Below are positions 12,818 through 25,737 of a stretch of 64,000 nt of DNA, piece after piece. Source of the stretch: Amphirosellinia nigrospora (lineage: Eukaryota > Ascomycota > Sordariomycetes > Xylariales > Xylariaceae); assembly GCA_004123355.1 (NCBI GenBank), contig SCHM01000001.1, positions 10,612,193-10,676,192 on the forward strand, written 5' to 3'. Within the stretch, counting starts at the first letter, position 1; the number at the start of each line of letters is the position of its first letter. The notes beneath the pieces were generated by a model, which made no database searches, was not told where the DNA came from, and was given only the letters and a program-made list of their open reading frames with translations. The position numbers and the translations under genes are program-made.

Positions 12818-15313
12818 ATGGATGACCATCACCTGAGCTTGACTCCAACCGATGCTTCGGAGGTACATCACATGGACCATTCACCCAACTTTCCTTTTGA
12901 GCTACCTCAGCAAACTGTGCTAGCTGGTTCGCAAGTAAACATGAGTTTTTCACAGGAATCCTACGCAAACGGAAAGGATCCTATGTATCGGTGGTATAGC
13001 GAAGGGAATAATGGACCATGGGTCCCTCGAAATTTAACGTCCGGCCCAGAGGATGGCGGCGGCCAGCCCATGGTATCCAATATACAAACTAACCAGTATC
13101 CTGGCCGGTCCAACGTGGTTCCATCTGAGATCATGCCTCAATCCGACTCTGGCTACGGGAGTTACCATAACCACACAAGCATCGCTAATCGGTCTGTCTG
13201 CGAAGACTCTTTCGATGCTAATCTGGATACGCAAAGCATGATGGGGGGTTCCATGGTCGATACCCAGTTCTCAATGCCTGATGTCATGTCCAAGAATGCC
13301 ATTGCCCTGAGTGGCTCGTGTGGTTCATGGGATCCTCCTATCAGAATAGAAACAGTCAGTATGAAATGCGGCGAGTGTGGGAAGTCAGTGCGGACTAAAT
13401 CAGAGCTAAAGTTCGTCTCACTTACATTGCTCATTATTTCATATGGGGCATCCAGGCTGACACCAACTGCCACAGGAAGCACGACCAACGCCACAAGAAG
13501 CCGTTCAAATGCGATGTCAAAGACTGTGGTCGAGGAATTGAGGGCTTCAGTACGACAAACGACCTTGATCGACACAAAAGGAGCGTCCACCCTGAAAGCC
13601 AGACATTCGGCAATCGTTACATATGTCAGATCGGCACTTGTAAGAGTAAGGCGAAGATTTGGCCCCGAGCGGATAACTTCAAGGCTCATCTCAAACGTGT
13701 CCACTTCAAAGACACCGTATCTGAGGAAGAACTTGAGGCGTGTATTGTTAAGTGAGAGTTGCCGTTTGGTTGTTCTACGATTGCATTCCTGATTGTTCTT
13801 TAGACAACCTACTCAACACACTCAGTCGGTCCGGCCAACGTCACTCGATAAGGCTCAAAACAGCCCGCAACAAGAGACTATGTCCGATTATCATGGATTT
13901 TCTAGTATGGCAAATGAACGAACAAACTGGCCATCGTTCCCTGAAATGTCTAACCATATGAATACATTGGGGCCCTAGCTGAGGTTCAAGACGAAGGAAC
14001 TTTATCCTTAACTGGTTCGCAACGAGAACTTGTCGATTTACGCATTCATCATGTGGTGCCACAGCAGGAGTTATATCAGGAAATGGCTGAACCGTGTCCA
14101 ACATCGCACAGTTCCATAGATTTATCGCCTCCTATGCAGCACAGCCAGTTGACTCTTGAGTCCAATAGTCCTCTGTCTACCTCGTCCCCTATCCTAGAAC
14201 AAATGACATCGGCCGCGAGAGAACATTCCGTCGATACCCAGGTCACCGGCGTGGATGTCCCAAGGCTCGCCCTTTTAAACGAGTCGGACGAGTCGTTTTC
14301 GAGCAACTCCTCTGCTCATAGTACACTTGAGAATCCAGTGAAGAGACACGGGGCCTCTACTCCTATTGAATTCGATGGTCTGTCGGCACATAGCACAGGG
14401 CTGTCCGGCTTGGATATAAGCAATCTGGACTTGAACAATATTCATGTTGTTAAAAAATTTGTTGATGTTTTCCAGAGCCGAGGATTTCTCAAGCAGCTTG
14501 GGTGGAAGAAGGAGGGTCCTGAAGTGGTGGAACCCATTAAACTCGAAACTGACACTACAACAAATCAGAGCCAGTGTCATCGCTGTCCCACTTGCCCTAA
14601 GTCCTTCCCCCGACGATGTGAGTTGAAGTAAGTCGTGACAATTTGACATCTCTTTACCGTGCAGTGCACAATACTAATCCATTTAGCAGAAAGCACGAGA
14701 AGCGACACGAGAAGCCGTACGGCTGCACCATGCAAGACTGTGACAAGAGATTCGGGAGTAAGAATGACTGGAAGCGTCATGAAAATACACAACATTTCAT
14801 GTCAGAGACGTGGAGATGTGATGAGGGGGGTTGTGAGAAAGTCTACTACCGCCGAGAAATGTTCAGAACCCACCTCGAGAAGGATCACCAGGTCATAGAC
14901 CAAAACAATCTAGAAGCCAAGCTCGAGAAATGCCGAGTCGGGCGGAATTTTGAGGCCCGATTCTGGTGTGGATTTTGCCAGGAGATTGTCGAGATCAAGA
15001 AAACAGGCGCCAGGCCTGGGCCGAACGTTTCGACCACATCGACGAGCATTTTACTGGCCGAAACGGCGCTCAAAAAGTAATAAGCGAGTGGAAGAACTTT
15101 GATTCATCACCACAACGAAGCAAGGAGTCGTCGAAAGAAGATTCGGATGATGGCAGCCAAAGCTGCTCATCGCCTCGGAATGCCAAGGTACAGCAATCGA
15201 CTCAGCAAGACACCGAGCACTTACTCAGTCACTCGCGGTCTAAACGCAAACGGAATGACGGCAACAACATCAGCAACTCAAAGAAAGCTAAAGGCCTCGA
15301 GAGTCGGGTTTGA
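12818..15313 (+). CDS. C2H2 zinc-finger transcription factor, two finger clusters
   Basis: Exons 12818-13410, 13476-13751, 13804-13904, 13979-14627 and 14690-15313 give about 747 residues if one base is restored near 15000. Cluster 1 (about residues 185-285) starts at MKCGECGKSVRTKSELKKHD and continues with fingers ending DRHKRSVH and AHLKRVH. Cluster 2 (about 530-690) contains CHRCPTCPKSFPRRCELKKH, the YGCTMQDCDKRF finger, WRCDEGGCEKVYYRREMF, and a last Cys-Cys/His unit beginning FWCGFCQEI. A Ser/Thr-rich linker separates the clusters. The tail is basic (RSKRKR). The layout matches a large Pezizomycotina family of uncharacterised nuclear regulators. DNA binding is inferred from the fingers; targets are unknown. 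The reading frame breaks between FWCGFCQEIVEIKK and AWAERFDHIDEHF, a pairing conserved in this family. Confidence 0.85.
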
Positions 15314-15321
15314 TTTGCGTG

Positions 15322-15360
15322 AGTTAATAATGAGACTCTTCTCGTCTCGTTATTATTAAC
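15322..15360 (+). terminator. AT-rich hairpin just 3' of the C2H2 gene
   Basis: GTTAATAATGAGA (15322-15334) can pair with TCTCGTTATTATTAAC (15345-15360) around a 10-nt loop with a small bulge. It starts 9 nt after the stop codon, so it would lie in the 3' UTR. It may affect stability or 3' processing. This is inference only. Confidence 0.3.
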
Positions 15361-16297
15361 TAACTTGTCCCATAGTGCCTATGCGGGGACATAGTGATGG
15401 GATTGCAGCTTCGCTGCAATTACCCCTGCGAGCACATACCGTGCGATAATTGCAAACAAGGTTAACGGATTTATGATGTTTTCTTCATTTGTTTTACCTA
15501 GTGAATATAGGAGACCAACTAGGTTATGGTATACCCCAGATATAGCATATTGATTCTAGACTTTGGAGGAGGTAAGAGCTATGATTTAATACCGCAATCT
15601 TTTTGACGCGACTACTCTTCAGATGACAGCTGCAAATTGGTTTATCTAAATTTTAGATTTACCGTGGTGTTAAAAAATTAAACAACGGTCAGACACAATG
15701 ATTAATGTGTTAATGGTTCCTGTGTGATTTTACGAGACAGATGAGCTACCTGGATGCAATTGGAATACCCGACAAGGAGGTCCACAGCTATAATTAGCAT
15801 CCCGGCAGTACCTAGCTCCAGCGTTGGGTGGTTCGTTAGTGGGGTTGTTTGAGTGCAATTGCTAGTACCTAGCTACTTACCCAGATAGCTGCTGAGCTTC
15901 ACTCGGTTATGACGTTATAACAACAAAATGTTAGAAGTACTTATGATCAACATCTGGTGATATATTTTAGTTTAGACGAATGCACGCGTAAAAAGCCACC
16001 TTAATCAATAGATTGCCGTTTGCATCACCCATCTTCTTAATTCTCGCATCTCTGCTAGCTCTGCCAGGCCTACTATATCCTGGGCTTCCGATTCCTGCAA
16101 CGAGCCGGAACGTTTCGTATACTAAGTAACTACCCTAGGTAGACTTGTCAGCGCCGATGTGCAGGGGTACCCTCCCCTCAGCTTATACGTCACGTCACAT
16201 CCCCATTGACCTTTGACCAGGTATTAAAGCGAGCCCTCTCTCTGTCCCAACACCACCTCTGCGGCTTTGTTAGACCATTCGACCACCTTTTTCTAAT

Positions 16298-18015
16298 ATG
16301 GAGTCCTTCACAAAGCTCAAACGACGTGGGACCGACCTACTAAACTCACTCCCGCAGAACATGCCCTCGATGCCACAAGTGCAGATGCCCTCGATGCCCT
16401 CAATGCCTTCAATGCCTCGCATGGGCGGACATGGTGGCATGAAGGGCAGTTGGCAACACATCTCTCTCCCCTCGCTCCCACGCTCCTCCCACTCGCTCGA
16501 CGTCGTCGCCGGCAATGCCTACATTTTCGGCGGCGAGGTCGAGCCCCGCAAGCCCGTCGACAACGACATGCACGTAGTCGTGTTACCCTGGAGCGGCGCT
16601 CCGGCCGACTACTACGCCATTAAAGCGAAGCCATCACCCAGGGCCCCCTCCGCCGAAGACGACGTTGCTGTCCCTACGATCATCACCGAGGAGGACGAGT
16701 CCGAGTCGGAACTCAGAGATCCCCTGACCGATGTCCCGCTCAGCTCTCCCCCGCCGCCGCGTGCAACAAGGTCTAGCGATAGCTCAGAAGCGGGGTCCTC
16801 AGCGACAGACAAGGGCAAAGCAACCGCATCCGCCGACGTCCCTCGCCCGCGTATCGGGCACGCCACGGCCGTGATCGGGACGCGCATCTTCCTGTTTGGT
16901 GGCCGCTCCGCCGCCGCCGAGTCGTCCACTATAGATGAGAGGGGACGTGTCTGGGTGTTCGAAACTAAGACGCACACGTGGACGTATCTCGACCCCCACC
17001 ACAGCAGCCCCATCCCTTCTGCGCGCAGCCACCACGCCGCCGTAGCGACGGAGAAGCCGCGCGACTTCTCCATCAAGCCCATGCGCCTCCGGCGCTCCTC
17101 GACGTGGAAGGAGTGGGCCGAGGGCGACTCGGCCGAAGTAGGCATCCCACAGCGCCCCATCGTCGGCATGACGGCCGAGCGTGCGACGGACGACGAGGCC
17201 GAGGGCGCTGGGTTCGGCACCTTCATCATTCACGGTGGCTGTCTGGCGGACGGCACGCGCACCTCGGACGTCTGGGCCTTCGACGTGCACGCATACACGT
17301 GGAAGCAGCTCCCCGACGCCCCCGGCCCCGGACGCGGCGGCGCCGCACTAGCCCTCGCGAAGGGCAGGCTGTATCGCTTCGGCGGCTTCGACGGGGAGAC
17401 CGAGCTCGGCGGCAAGCTCGACGTGCTGCAGCTCGCGCTCGACGAATTCGACGACCAGACGGTCAGAGGTGAGATCGGCATATTCGCCCGCGGGACATGG
17501 GACAGCATCGTCGCGCCGTCCTCCGGAACCGCGGCGCCGTCGTCATCCGAGACGGCAGGCCTCACGGCTTCCCAGCACGCGGGCACATCCTCAGATCCCT
17601 GGCCCTCCCCGCGCAGCGCCGCGAACCTCTCGCTCGTACAGGCCGGCGGCGGGCGGGAGTACCTCGTTCTCTCGCTGGGCGAGGCCGCCCCTTCATCCAA
17701 CGACCACACGGCCACGGGCACGTTTCACTCGGACGTCTGGGCCTTCCAGGTCCCGCCGCTAGGCGGCACGACGGCGAGCTTAACGGACGCCTTCCTGCAT
17801 ACTGTGGGCCGGAAGACGGGCGAAAACCACTGGACACCCGTCTCCCCCGCCCCCTTCGACGCCGACGAGGAACTCGACGTGCAAGGTCCAGGGGCCCGCG
17901 GTTGGTTCGCTGCCGCACCGCTGGGCGATCTCGAGGAAAATGCCATCTTCCTTGCGGGTGGAGTAGGCGAGGGCGGTGCGCGGTTGGGGATGGATGGATC
18001 TTCAGGCTTGAGTAA
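16298..18015 (+). CDS. kelch-repeat beta-propeller protein
   Basis: Single exon, about 572 residues with one base restored. Kelch signatures recur: SHSLDVVAGNAYIFGGEVEP, ATAVIGTRIFLFGGRSA, TFIIHGGCLADGTRTSDVWA, GGAALALAKGRLYRFGGFDG and SDVWAFQVPP. The N-terminus carries a short tandem MPSMPSMP repeat (about residues 24-45). A Ser/acidic low-complexity insert lies near 120-170. Fungal kelch proteins of this type are cytosolic scaffolds; no enzyme motif is visible. The uninterrupted frame runs to 18187, but the natural end is probably LGDGWIFRLE with stop at 18013-18015. That frame is reached if one G is missing from the run at 17986-17989. A kelch blade ending GDGWIFRLE is far more plausible than the low-complexity tail of the uncorrected frame. 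Confidence 0.85.
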
Positions 18016-18482
18016 GGTTTGGAATGCTCGGGCAACGAAAGCAATTAAGGTGGCTGGCTGGTTTGGGAGGTATGCTGTATGCTTTACTGGTTTTGGGGGG
18101 CACCTTGGGGTTCTTTTTTTAATGATCAAATGTATGCATACCAACTCGGCGGGCAACTTTTGGGGACAAAAAATATGTCTAAGTTGATATCAGTTGATAC
18201 GGCCGAGGTAGTCTGGAGCACTTAGCGAGAGGGCGACTATGAAGTTACACGAGTATGACCAGCGGCAATGTAAAATCAAAAGGGTTTCATAAGGCTTCAA
18301 AACGAGAATTTCTCGACTTGATACAATTGCTGTTTATGTACATGGTTTCTACAGCCCCACCTATGAAACCTCTTCCCTCTAAAGTAGTGTCCTTGTCTTG
18401 CTCACGACAACATGCACGTCCACGGTTTCATATTATTTTTGTTTTGAATTTCTTTAGCTTTACACCGTTCGTCCTACAGGCT

Positions 18483-19659
<1,177 letters not shown>

Positions 19660-21232
19660 TGTGAGGGTGGTAGGCTGGATTGGCTTCTGAAGGCGAAGTT
19701 CGTCGAGCTCGTTGTAATTGCCTACAATCGTCTCAATTGATGATGGAAGCTGATTCACATCGACGTTGATTGGTCGGAAAGACGGGTGTCCCACTCAATT
19801 GCAATGCATCATTCGTTCATCTAAAAGCTCCCAGGTTAGCACAGCTGGTAACGGTCCGTCGGGAAGCTCACTTAACATTACTGTAAGGAACGAGGGCATC
19901 GACAAGGTCTCTATTACATACCTACCCAAGATAACAAGAAGGTTTGAGCTTCAAACGTACTCTTTGGCCGTACTAAATTATAGTAAATCATGGCACAAAG
20001 TCAGACGCTCGCTTCTGATATTCAACCTCATGCAGTCGACACTAAAAACGCTGAGCCACCGATGTCTCATGCCGTCGTCAGGCCAATATTTCTTTTATAA
20101 CCCAGGAATCTTTCTCCAGAAATCCCAGAAAGGGCTGTTATGTTCCCTATTGTTTGACATCCTGTGAGCATGCCTAGAATTGGCTACAATTATTGAACAA
20201 GCTAAGGGACGTAATGGAGCCCCGATGAACTTGATGGACAATTAGACTTACCAGGCATAACTTGCTTCGAATACCAAAGCAAAGCCGCTGCCAGCCGCGC
20301 GATTAAAGGCCATTAGATCACAGACGATGATAGCTCGTCTGGATGGGCGGTTCAAAGGAGTCTTAGAAGTAAAAGAGATGTCGTTTTGGGACGTGGATTT
20401 TTTTACATCAGACTGCTAAGGGCTTTTCCGCAAAGCTTATGACGACAGATGACTTACTGCTGGCATTCAATCCGTACTCTATTCGTGCGCATACTTCGTT
20501 GGTATTCTTTAAAACCTCTATAGGCTCATGTTGGTCTGCTGAGACGAATTCGGCAATAGATCTATATTTGTAAATTATGCCATGAAGATCAGCGATATTG
20601 CCGCCGAATCAGCAAAACTACGAGAAGCGGTTATTAAGGTACTAGAAGTAGGCGAAAATTACATGCAGTTTATTACTACGAGCATTCCTCTCTAAGATTC
20701 CCCGCCGGAATTCATATTGGACTGGTGCGCACTGATGGCAACAACGGTCTGCAAGAGAAACGGGTTACCTATACGATAAATCTTGACTAGTATGATTGAT
20801 CGCAGGTAGCATAATCATCCTTAAGGAAATATAAAATATGACGCAATTCAATCGCTCTTACTAGTTCATACTTAGGAGAGATCCCTGTGAACATCAATGG
20901 CACGAACTCGAAATGCATTTTAATCATGTTGCCATTCTGTCCCGCAACTACCCTCCAACAACTTATCTTATGTATGTACCTAACTCCTAACAGAATAATC
21001 GCAACTAAAAAAAACCACAGCTAGGTTCCGTCCTATTGCTTGGGACCGATTCGTTCACTGTAATTTGTTCTCATTTGACTTATGTGAGGAAACCCGCAAT
21101 CTGCGCTTACAGATTGCCGGTAGCGAGACATTTACCGGTTTGTGGCTACCCCTCGACCATGGACTCATTTTTCGTTCGACTTTTTACTTCCAATTGTATT
21201 AGAAGTAGATGTATAGGCAGCAAGGGCGTCCC
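19660..21232. other. intergenic stretch, nothing recognised
   Basis: Between the NUO-24 start and the rhodopsin 3' end. One plus-strand ORF (19766-20167, 133 codons) overlaps the NUO-24 upstream region and has no recognisable motif. The remainder is AT-leaning with frequent stops. Confidence 0.45.
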
Positions 21233-22484
21233 TTAGGCCTCCTCGTGCCCATCACCAACCTAGAATGACATCAGCCAGTTTTCTCTGATCTCTCACGCGT
21301 CGAGACTTACACGCAATGTTCCCTCGGAAGACAAGCCATGAGCCCAGAAGCCGCCGATTGAAGGCGACGTGCGAGACATGCTATCATGGGTCAATAGCAA
21401 CCAGAAGCCAAAGACCGGCTTGGCGAGGATGTCCAAGACAGCATAGGCAATGATCTCGCCATCGACATTCACCATGCGGGCGCCGTCGGCGACTCCCCAG
21501 ACACTAATATTCGTTAGTCAATCGGCATTCCTCCTTGAACCCTCGTATGCCTAGTCTTGGTGAGAACTTACATGGGGTAAATAGTCCAAAGGATCAAGGT
21601 AAAGAGAGAGATGGCACCGAAAAACGTCTTCGTCTTGTTGTCCTTGTTGGACACGGCGTAGCGTCCCTTATAGCCGAGCTGGTACAGGATGTTGATGAAT
21701 GCGATGCATGCAAAGGCGTACCAGCCCCAGCCCTGGGCTACGTCACGGGAGAACGCAGCGAAAAGGCCGGTCAGGATCATGATCACGTCTGAAAATACCA
21801 GAATGAGGATGCTGCGCCATTCAGACCGGCAGGAGGGATAGGTCAAGGAGTAGGAGAGGTGTGGTCAGACTCCACTATGTTCGTGCCAGTGGTTAGTTTA
21901 CCATTTCTCTGTAGCTGGAAACAAATTTCTCATATAAATAAGGGTGCTCACATCAACATATCGCACCCAGTATACTTGTCTCTTGACGACTTCGGTGATG
22001 ACGTGGAGCTTGCTCTCCTTGAGGACTGTTGTGTGAAGGGTGACACCTGTTCCAGTTGCCATGGCATAGTAGGACAGGAACGCAATTGTTGTGATGAAAG
22101 CGGTGATGATATGGAACAGGCGTTTTTGCTATGTGAGGCGTCAGACGTTGGTCAATTTTTTTCTTCGGGCAGCTATAATGTAGGAGGTTCTTACCACCGG
22201 GACTCTCATCGCCATGATATAGAATACCAGTGACGAGATGCCCATGAGGATACAAATGACCCTATGATTGTTAGTTGGAAGTCCTCTGTAAGTTCATATT
22301 CGACTTGACGAGGTCAGTTAACGCACCAGAGAGTCTTGTGTCCAACTTCAGTGGAATGCTGATGATACACCTTGGGGATATCATGTGTCACAGTCGGGAT
22401 CGGCAGCGAAGAGGTATGCGTGGGCCTGTGAGTTGCCCGGGCAGGCACGAGCATTTGCTCAAAAACATCATCTGGAATCATCAT
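21233..22484 (-). CDS. microbial (type 1) rhodopsin, proton-pump type
   Basis: Six exons (22484-22327, 22261-22195, 22128-21952, 21874-21572, 21503-21311, 21259-21233) give about 308 residues, seven hydrophobic helices. Bacteriorhodopsin landmarks fall at the correct spacing. Helix C has R131, D134 (BR D85), T138 (T89) and D145 (D96), seen in QVYWVRYVDW and TTPLLLLDLS. Helix G has D260 (D212) and the retinal lysine K264 (K216) in VLDILAKPVFGFW. The full D-T-D motif indicates an outward proton pump rather than a NOP-1-type slow sensor. Leucine at the BR L93 site predicts green absorption. The last exon is only 27 nt and ends GDGHEEA, typical of fungal opsins. Two single-base losses lie close together in helix C (near 21831 and 21814), between DLSLL and SILILVFSD. 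No carotenoid genes are adjacent. Confidence 0.92.
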
Positions 22485-24161
22485 CTTGAACGTTGTTCTG
22501 CAATATCCTCTTTCTCAAGGCGATGTTTTCAGGCGTTATTCCGGGCAGTTTTTGATTCTTGCCTCAGGCTTTTTTGGTGTTGTAAAGATACTGTTTCACA
22601 GTTGTCCTCAGAAGAAACCGGATAGCAGGTGAACGTAAGGAGATGGCGAAGCTGGCGTCATGCTATGTATAAGCCATTTTCGATCTCGGGTGTGTCGAGA
22701 AAATGGTGTCGTCACTGTCTTCTCATCGTATAAGCCGCCTGGCCAATCAGAGCTGAGCTACCTGTTCGATTCGGACATGGAGGCTCACTCGATCTGACTT
22801 TGAGGGTGCTACAACCTTGATGCTGACCCCGGTAAGCTGCGGGGGAAGAATCTATTACGCGACTTCAATGCAAGTTCGGTGTTCTTGGTTACGACATATT
22901 TAACATGATTAATAGCCACTTCGCGGCAGCCTAAATATTAGGACTACACGTGTATGTGTATTTCTCCTGATTGGATTATTGTAATCATAAAGTACTAAGT
23001 TTAGATCGTCTCCAATTATCATGAAACTACAGACGTTATTTCCGCTTGGGGCTATCTCCATGACTTACAAAGGTGAATGTTGTAAACATCAGAATGTCTG
23101 ACGACTTACAAGCCCAAAATGTGAAACTACCCACCTAGTAGGTATTCGAGGTACCGAGAATACTACATCGACGAATGCCCGTTTACATCGGAAGAATACC
23201 CAGAAACCCTCCAAAGTCGGAGCCGGGACCCTATCCACCGGGAGGATCGGACAGATATTCAAAGTTTCCGTCATGCGGTCATCAGCCTCCGCATATTCAC
23301 GTAGCGGCGTACTCAGAAGCAACCGGCTTATTTGGCTTAAGCTTTGACTGGTTGGTGGTAGCCCATCGTTTCATACACTCGTAGACTTTTATGGGTGGAG
23401 AATATAGACCACTGATAAACCTACACCTACCGTCTTTTAGGACATTACGTCCGTTAGCTCAATTGGAAGTTCATTCGTTCATTCAACTTCTAGACATGAT
23501 TCAAGTTATAAGTGTTCTGTGAGCCACAAGCTTCGCCCCAAGACCATCATAAACGTCTTCTAGTTCTCCCCTCGCACGATTGACAAGTACATGCTTTAGT
23601 AATTATAGAAATAGCATAGCATAACTAGGTAGGGAACTGCGGATTGTGCGGGGCACGGTCATTTCTACTGTGGCATTTTACAGGTTCATGTAAATAGTAG
23701 CTTGCGTTTAAAAAGAAGGTTTACAGCAAAGTGCAGAACAAGGGACGTGATAATTTGTGGATTGTTCGTCAGTTGCCCCGCCACAGAGCTTAAAGTAGGT
23801 ACCTACTGGGTACATGTATAGCACCAGCCTTAACCCCGCTGCCTACCCCTCTAGCGTCTGTCCAGCGTAGCTTCTTTGGTGCCGTAACTAGAGTACCGAG
23901 CGAGGTACCTCCTACCTTACCAAAGGGGAGCCGCCTAAAGCTGCCCGGGTGCTGCCCGCTACGTAGTGCAAACAGCTCCTCCAAATGCGTGCCTTTCATC
24001 AACCAAACCTCTATTCCAGATTAATCAACACCAGCAGCACTACGCATAGGTAGTATACGATTACAACCGATATAGTACAACAGCAAAGATACACCACACC
24101 TCCATATCGAGAACGCACTACTCCGACCGCCGAGTTCTCGCCAGCATATCTTGTTCCCAGC
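22485..24161. other. intergenic stretch
   Basis: Divergent promoter region between the rhodopsin (-) and CSN3 (+). No supported gene. Short palindromic TAGGTACCTA-type words occur near 23797 and 23905. A D-arm-like word at about 23455 does not extend to a tRNA. Confidence 0.45.
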
Positions 24162-25737
24162 ATGCATCAGTGTGCGAGCATTCTGCTGGCATTCCCGCCG
24201 CAGAGTGACCCTCCCGACAACGAGACGTACCACAAGCTTGCCTCCACCCATATACAGCGCCTCTTGAAGTTGCTTAAGGAACGGACCAAAGACCTCGTCG
24301 CCTACGGTCCCTCGCTTTTCGAGGTAGTTACCCCCTGTCTGCTTGTTCTGGCCATGTGCTGATCACCATACTAGATCGTCGACCCAACCATCAATTCGCT
24401 ATCCTACCTCACCATCCTACATGCTTTGATATTGCCTAGCCCGGCATCAGGTCTGCCGCTAGACTGGATATTAGAGAAACTCGTCACATTCATGTTCAAG
24501 TTCGACGCACGGCAGTGTCGCTATGGCGGTGCTCTCCTACTAGATGTCATGGAGGCCGTAGGAAGTGGCCGATTATTGCCTGTAGGCACCACCGCCGCCG
24601 TGAAGATCCCGTCTCTCTAATTTGCTGACGTCCTGAATTAGCCTTCCGTAGCAGTCGAGACTCTTGCTACTGCCATCTTAAAGCTAGACCCCTCCGGATC
24701 CCTGCTTACCTCATCACACCTACTGTTGGCAAGGCTGGCTTACAACACAGACAATATACAACTGGCATTACCTGTAATCGATAAAGAGATTGTCTTCTAT
24801 CCTGGTATGGCAAATAACGAGAACCCTCAGTATTTGTGCGATCCAAAACTGCCCCGACCGCCTACATTTCCAAGATTACAGGGCTTACGACATTGCTTAA
24901 ACCCCAGCGGTGTTGGAATATGATTTGATTTGTGGTATGATGTACTCTACAGGTAGAGAATGGGAGAAGGCGCGGGCGGCCTTCGAACGCGCCGCTGCAT
25001 TTCCAACCAAGGATGGTGGTTGCAGCAAGATAATGGTGGAAGCTTTCAAAAAATGGATTCTGGTCAGCTTGCTTTGGAAAGGAACTCATTCCACCACGCT
25101 GCCCAATGCAAGCGCTTGGACCATCAAGTCCCTCGAAATACTCGGGAAGCCGTACCTATCCCTCGCAACGGCCTTTGTGACGGACGATGCCCGCCAGTTG
25201 AAGCTAGAGGCAGATCGCAATACACAGGTATGGCGGGAAGATGGAAACGTAGGTTTAGTACAGGAAGTTATGGCAGCATATCAAAAGTGGCGGGTCCTGT
25301 CACTACAGGACATTTACACTAAGATATCAATCACCGAGATCCGCAAACAGACAAAAAGTGCCGAGACTGGCAAGGCCCTCACCAATGACGAGGACGTCGA
25401 AGCTCTCATCCAAAACATGATAATAGCAGGGATGCTAAAGGGCGCCATCGAGAAGAACGATGATGGAACGACATTTCTAAATTTCCTCTCTCCGACGGCA
25501 CATTTACCAGAAAATAGGTTTTCGGGCGAAATTGAGGCTGCTACGGTCAAGTTAAGAGATATCAGCATCACCTTCCGAGCCACGAGTAACCGGCTTGCCA
25601 GCAGCAAGGAGTATATCAAGTGGGCCGTTAAGGACAGCAAGCGCGATAAGTCTGCTGAGGCTCAAGACCCGACACTCGGCTTTGAGGCCCACATCGATGA
25701 TGAGGACCTCATGGGCGGCCCGCCGGGCATGAATTAG
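24162..25737 (+). CDS. csn3: COP9 signalosome subunit 3 (CSN3)
   Basis: Exons 24162-24323, 24375-24581 and 24642-25737 give about 488 residues, the usual CSN3 size. CSN3 is a PCI-domain scaffold of the COP9 signalosome, which removes NEDD8 from cullin-RING ligases. Visible blocks: N-terminal ILLAFPPQSDPPDNETY, helical repeats through LLLARLAYNTDNIQLALPVI and LICGMMYSTGREWEKA, then the PCI/winged-helix part (LVQEVMAAYQKWRVLSLQDI, IYTKISITEI, DVEALIQNMI) and an acidic tail ending DDEDLMGGPPGMN. In Aspergillus the complex links light to development, though nothing ties it to the upstream rhodopsin beyond proximity. Two single-base losses in C runs (24852-24855, 24902-24905) shift the frame between QYLCDPKLP and AVLEYDLICGMM. 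Confidence 0.9.

Noticed and set aside
16612-17290. Long minus-strand ORFs opposite the kelch gene
   Set aside because: GC-rich antisense shadows with low-complexity Arg/Ser/Pro composition; the kelch frame explains the region.
23450-23530. tRNA-like word TTAGCTCAATTGG
   Set aside because: The D-arm resemblance is not followed by a pairing anticodon stem, a T-arm or an acceptor stem.
21233-25737. Light-signalling cluster of rhodopsin and CSN3
   Set aside because: They are divergent neighbours with 1.7 kb between them and no carotenoid or photoreceptor genes nearby; proximity alone is weak.
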